In this document: in pieces, positions 60,790-64,000 of the stretch
Numbering within the stretch: position 1 is the first letter of the stretch
Layout: each line of letters begins with the position of its first letter
Source: Brachyhypopomus gauderio
Taxonomy: Eukaryota; Chordata; Actinopteri; Gymnotiformes; Hypopomidae
Assembly (NCBI RefSeq): GCF_052324685.1
Contig: NC_135214.1
Coordinates: 2,004,817-2,068,816, forward strand
Length of the DNA stretch: 64,000 nucleotides
Direction of reading: 5' to 3'
Notes under the pieces: generated by a model
Database searches by the model: none
Told to the model about the DNA's origin: nothing
The model's input: the letters and a program-made list of their open reading frames with translations, nothing else
Program-made: the position numbers and the translations under genes

Positions 60790-61440
60790 CAACTTTATTA
60801 TCAAGATTCAAGATTCAAAGAGTTGATTGTCATTTGCACAGTGCGATTTGCGATAGTGCAGTTGTAACCGTTGGCTGCAGTTAAGTGAACAATGTAAGTG
60901 AACAGTGAGGCCACAGCGCCATGTGGTCATATGTAAAAATAAGATAATAAGGTAAGCAAAATATTTCAGCGGTAGATTCAGGAGTCTGGTGGCAGTGGGG
61001 AAGAAAGAGTTCCTTAGTCTGTTGGTTTTGCATTTTACACTTCTGCACCTCCAGCGTGAGGGCAGAACAGTCCGTGCTGAGGGTGGGGGGGATCTTTAAC
61101 CCTGAGGGTGGGGGGGATCATTAACCCTGAGGGTGGGGGGGATCATTAACCCTGAGGGTGGGGGGGGATCTTTAACCCTGAGGGGGGGGGGATCATTAAC
61201 CCTGAGGGGGGGGGGGGATCTTTAACCCTGAGGGGGGGGGGGGATCATTAACCCTGAGGGTGGGGGGGATCATTAACCCTGAGGGGGGGGGGGGGGATCT
61301 TTAACCCTGAGGGGGGGGGGATCATTAACCCTGAGGGGGGGGGGGGATCTTTAACCCTGAGGGTGGGGGGGGATCTTTAACTCTGAAGGCAGTTCCCATG
61401 TGGACTCTGAAGTGGTAGATGCTCTGTAGCGAGGGCAGTT
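60790..61440 (-). mobile_element. LINE fragment with C-terminal reverse-transcriptase codons, split by a minisatellite
   Basis: On the minus strand at about 60970-61080 the frame reads TVLPSRWRCRSVKCKTNRL, then RNSFFPTATRLLNLPLK, the typical end of a fish non-LTR polyprotein. The repeated ATTCAAGATTCAAAGAG near 60805 resembles the 3' end of such elements. The upstream part of the element is replaced by the minisatellite. Confidence 0.6.
61082..61385. repeat. G-rich 25-27-bp minisatellite
   Basis: About 12 units of GGGATCATTAACCCTGAGG or GGGATCTTTAACCCTGAGG followed by a G run of 7-14 that varies between units. Confidence 0.93.
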
Positions 61441-61774
61441 AACACACCAAGTCAACTAAATAAATTATCACAGATATATACAGAATAATAAACTGAGAGG
61501 ATGATTTATCGAAATGGCCGATAAATCTTACTTTTTTGATCGAGAAACCTCGAGTAACATTTATAGTAAATGTAAATTGTGTGCGTACAAGTGGTCATGT
61601 ATAAAATTCCTTATAAAGAGGCACAGGTTGGACGCCAGAAAACATATGTTGGACATTATATATATTATCTTTAAACAGTGGAACTTACCTTGACGTGAAA
61701 GAGTGGGTTAAACCGTTATCAATATCGCCATCTACTGTTCCGTGGTGGTAGTGTGTATGGGAATTGATCTAATG

Positions 61775-62143
61775 CAGGGGTACTCAACTGGCGGACCGCG
61801 GTCCGGATCCGGACCCGAACGCAGTCCTGTCCGGACCCAATCTCATTCCTGATTAACTGGATACGGACCAAAACAAAACCGTAGCATTTATTTCAGGGCT
61901 ATTGAAAAAAATACTCCGTCACGAGTGTTACGTTCGCCACCACCGCTCACAACAACTTACGTTCGCCGCCAACATCACCCCCCCCCCCCCCCCCCCCCCG
62001 CGCTCAACAATTTACGTTCGCCACATCCCCCCACCCCCACCCCCGCTCAACAACTTACGTTCGCCACCCCCGCCCGCACCGGACCTCGGGTCACAGGTAT
62101 CTGCCAAAATTGGACCGCGGACAAATTTAGTTGAGTACGCCTG
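61775..62143. mobile_element. hAT-type MITE with 8-bp target duplication
   Basis: It is 369 bp, bounded by CAGGGGTACTCAACTGGCGG and the inverse ending AGTTGAGTACGCCTG. It is flanked by exact ATCTAATG duplications at 61767-61774 and 62144-62151. Inside are three units of CGCTCAACAACTTACGTTCGCC separated by poly-C. The 8-bp duplication and the CAGGGGT ends identify the hAT superfamily. Confidence 0.92.
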
Positions 62144-62867
62144 ATCTAATGTTATTTGCACGGCGATTTAATGAATGCTGCGATAGGAGAATAGTTTACG
62201 TCTTCCACACGTTTATTAGAAGAACTTCAAAAACGTTTTAGTTGACAAATGTACAATGGTAGTTCATGGAGTCCTTTTATTTTTTAAACATGGATAGCCT
62301 ATATTTTTTAAATGTTTGCGAATAACCTAATTTGGCTACATAGATACGATGGCTTGTTGGTGTCTATTGATTGATAGACCACCTCTACGTAGATAAGAAT
62401 TTGATGTTAGTTTCTGTTTTAGGCCATTGTGCATCCTTTTAACTAACGTTCAATATTTTTTTTTTACCGTCACTGTTTTAGGCTTTAGGCTATCTAAAGG
62501 CTTAGGAGGAGTGTTACAAGCCCATGCTATAACAATCTCTTGTCTAGGCAACTAGGGTGTCTGTGGACAACTAGATTCCCCCTAACGGTGCCAGTAACAA
62601 TATTTCACAAACCTTAGGTAGCAATAGACAGTATTTTTATGCTGTTTATCTTTGGCCACACTAAGGATCTCAACAGATAACTTATGGGTCGTTTCAAATA
62701 ACAAGGCGACCAATGCTGGAGAAATTCTGGATAACATACAATCACTGCCTCCTCGATTCTAAGCGTTTTCAAACTCCCGGAATCCCGTGTTCCAAAGTTA
62801 CTCCATGGCGCCCCCTGTTGGATTGCCAGCAATGGCTCCGTGTATCAGCTGCTCACATCAGATTTAA

Positions 62868-63335
62868 GAATGAATGAATGAATGAATGAATGTTCAACTT
62901 ATATAGCGCCTTTCTAGATACTCAAGGTTGCTTTACAATTTTAACACAGGTACAACTCTTACACTACCAATCACACACCGGCGAGAAGCGGCAGCCAATT
63001 GCGCACAGCGTACTCTCTACCGGGATCCACAGCCCCCTGGGGGACTGAATGGGGTGCAGGAAGGGGAGAGAGGACAGACCCTAGTGGCAGAGCACCATCC
63101 ACCACTGGGCATACAAGCACATACACATTCATGCATACACACTCAGACAAATGCTTTTTATTGGACATGAAGAGACACAGACACACTCAGGGAGTGGGAG
63201 GAAACCAGAGATCCCGGAGGAAACCCACGCAGACACGGGGAGAATATGGAAACTCCCCTCAGATAGGGACTTGAACCCAAGACCCCAGTGCTGAGAGGCA
63301 AACGTGCTAACCACCAAGCCACCGTGTTGCCCAAG
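62868..63335. mobile_element. Fish SINE/LINE-derived repeat
   Basis: It begins with (GAAT)n and TTCAACTTATATAGCGCCTT and continues through CACTCAGGGAGTGGGAGGAA and GGAAACCCACGCAGACACGG. It ends with a tRNA-like antisense segment (GACTTGAACCCAAGACC, GTGCTAACCACCAAGCCACC). This layout is that of a very common teleost interspersed repeat. Confidence 0.7.
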
Positions 63336-64000
63336 ACACAGATGCTCGCCTACATAACCAGAATTGAATCTGCTGCTGCTCTAAGGTACTGATCAAACTC
63401 AATATTCTGCACCATGTTGCCTTTGAGCCTTTAGTCCTGTAAGAAGACATACATCAAGTCTCTACTCTGTCCTGGCAACCGCACGGTACAGTTTCTGACT
63501 CACCTCCTCACTGATTCACTAAGCCCTTAAATATGCACTTAAAAAACATCTTATTGCTGTCTTCTTTTACAATCTTTGTTCTGAACACTATTGTCTGAAC
63601 TCTTATTCACTATTGTCTGAACTATTTTCTGTCACATGATGATATGTATTTGATATGTATTATTTGTATAAACTATGAATCACTTTAGTAAGTCGTTCTG
63701 TTTCAAGTAATGGTGAGACAAAAGAAAAGACACCATCTCATGAAACCGTAGTTCCAAAGTAATAACTACCAAGGAATTTGAAATGAATGTAATAGACCAC
63801 AGGACCGCATTTGCCTTCTTATCAAAAAGGGAAAGTAGAAATGTAAAGTGGACTAACATGAGATGGGTGACAGTGAGGTTTAGAACCAAGAACAAGGACA
63901 GGAGGATCTGGAGAAAAGAAGGATAAAGAAGAACAGATGGGGAAGAAGGAAAGAGTAAAAATAAAAAAAGGGAAAGGAGGAGTGTGAAGAGGTGAGAGTG
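63336..64000. other. Right window end, no gene recognised
   Basis: AT-rich, then a purine-rich tract (63895-63990). No exon-like feature seen. Confidence 0.45.

Overview
This is a teleost fish nuclear genomic window. The evidence is split genes with GT-AG introns, very dense dinucleotide microsatellites, a fish-type L2 LINE tail, tRNA-derived SINEs, and Tc1 and hAT relics. The proteins are most like vertebrate orthologues. I cannot name the species.

Six genes can be supported, and all are read from the minus strand. From right to left they are: otc (60395-57236, ornithine carbamoyltransferase, complete, 10 exons, 352 aa); mid1ip1 (55011-54553, intronless CDS, 152 aa); a 13-exon seven-helix receptor of the cAMP-receptor/GPR157 type (52375-46842, 346 aa); a small two-exon single-pass membrane protein I do not recognise (45615-45168, 107 aa); senp7 (coding 43419-31249, SUMO protease, 20 coding exons, about 1044 aa); and the N-terminal two thirds of abi3bp (13752 to beyond base 1, extracellular-matrix FN3 protein). 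Exon joins were chosen so that splice dinucleotides, reading phase and family similarity all agree. All junctions listed for otc, senp7, the receptor and abi3bp keep phase.

Layout: 1-13752 abi3bp; 13753-31100 about 17 kb of gene-poor sequence with minisatellites, a solo-LTR-like element, an L2 LINE 3' end, a SINE and a possible Ig-like relic; 31100-44002 senp7 with a SINE, a palindromic Tc1-type MITE and a decayed hAT element in its introns; 44690-45615 the small membrane protein; 46190-52375 the receptor; 53960-55011 mid1ip1; 57041-60395 otc; 60400-64000 repeats (LINE fragment with a G-rich minisatellite, a hAT MITE with an exact 8-bp duplication, and a SINE/LINE-like repeat).

Functionally the genes are unrelated: matrix assembly, SUMO-chain removal, signalling, lipogenesis control and urea cycle. 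From general knowledge, abi3bp/senp7 correspond to a human 3q12 block and mid1ip1/otc to a human Xp11.4 block, so two blocks separate in human lie side by side here. I found no convincing new biological system. The most notable items are a long Ser/Thr/Gln-rich exon and a repeat-bearing exon in abi3bp, an overlapping upstream ORF in senp7, microsatellites pressed against splice sites, and the unidentified small membrane protein.
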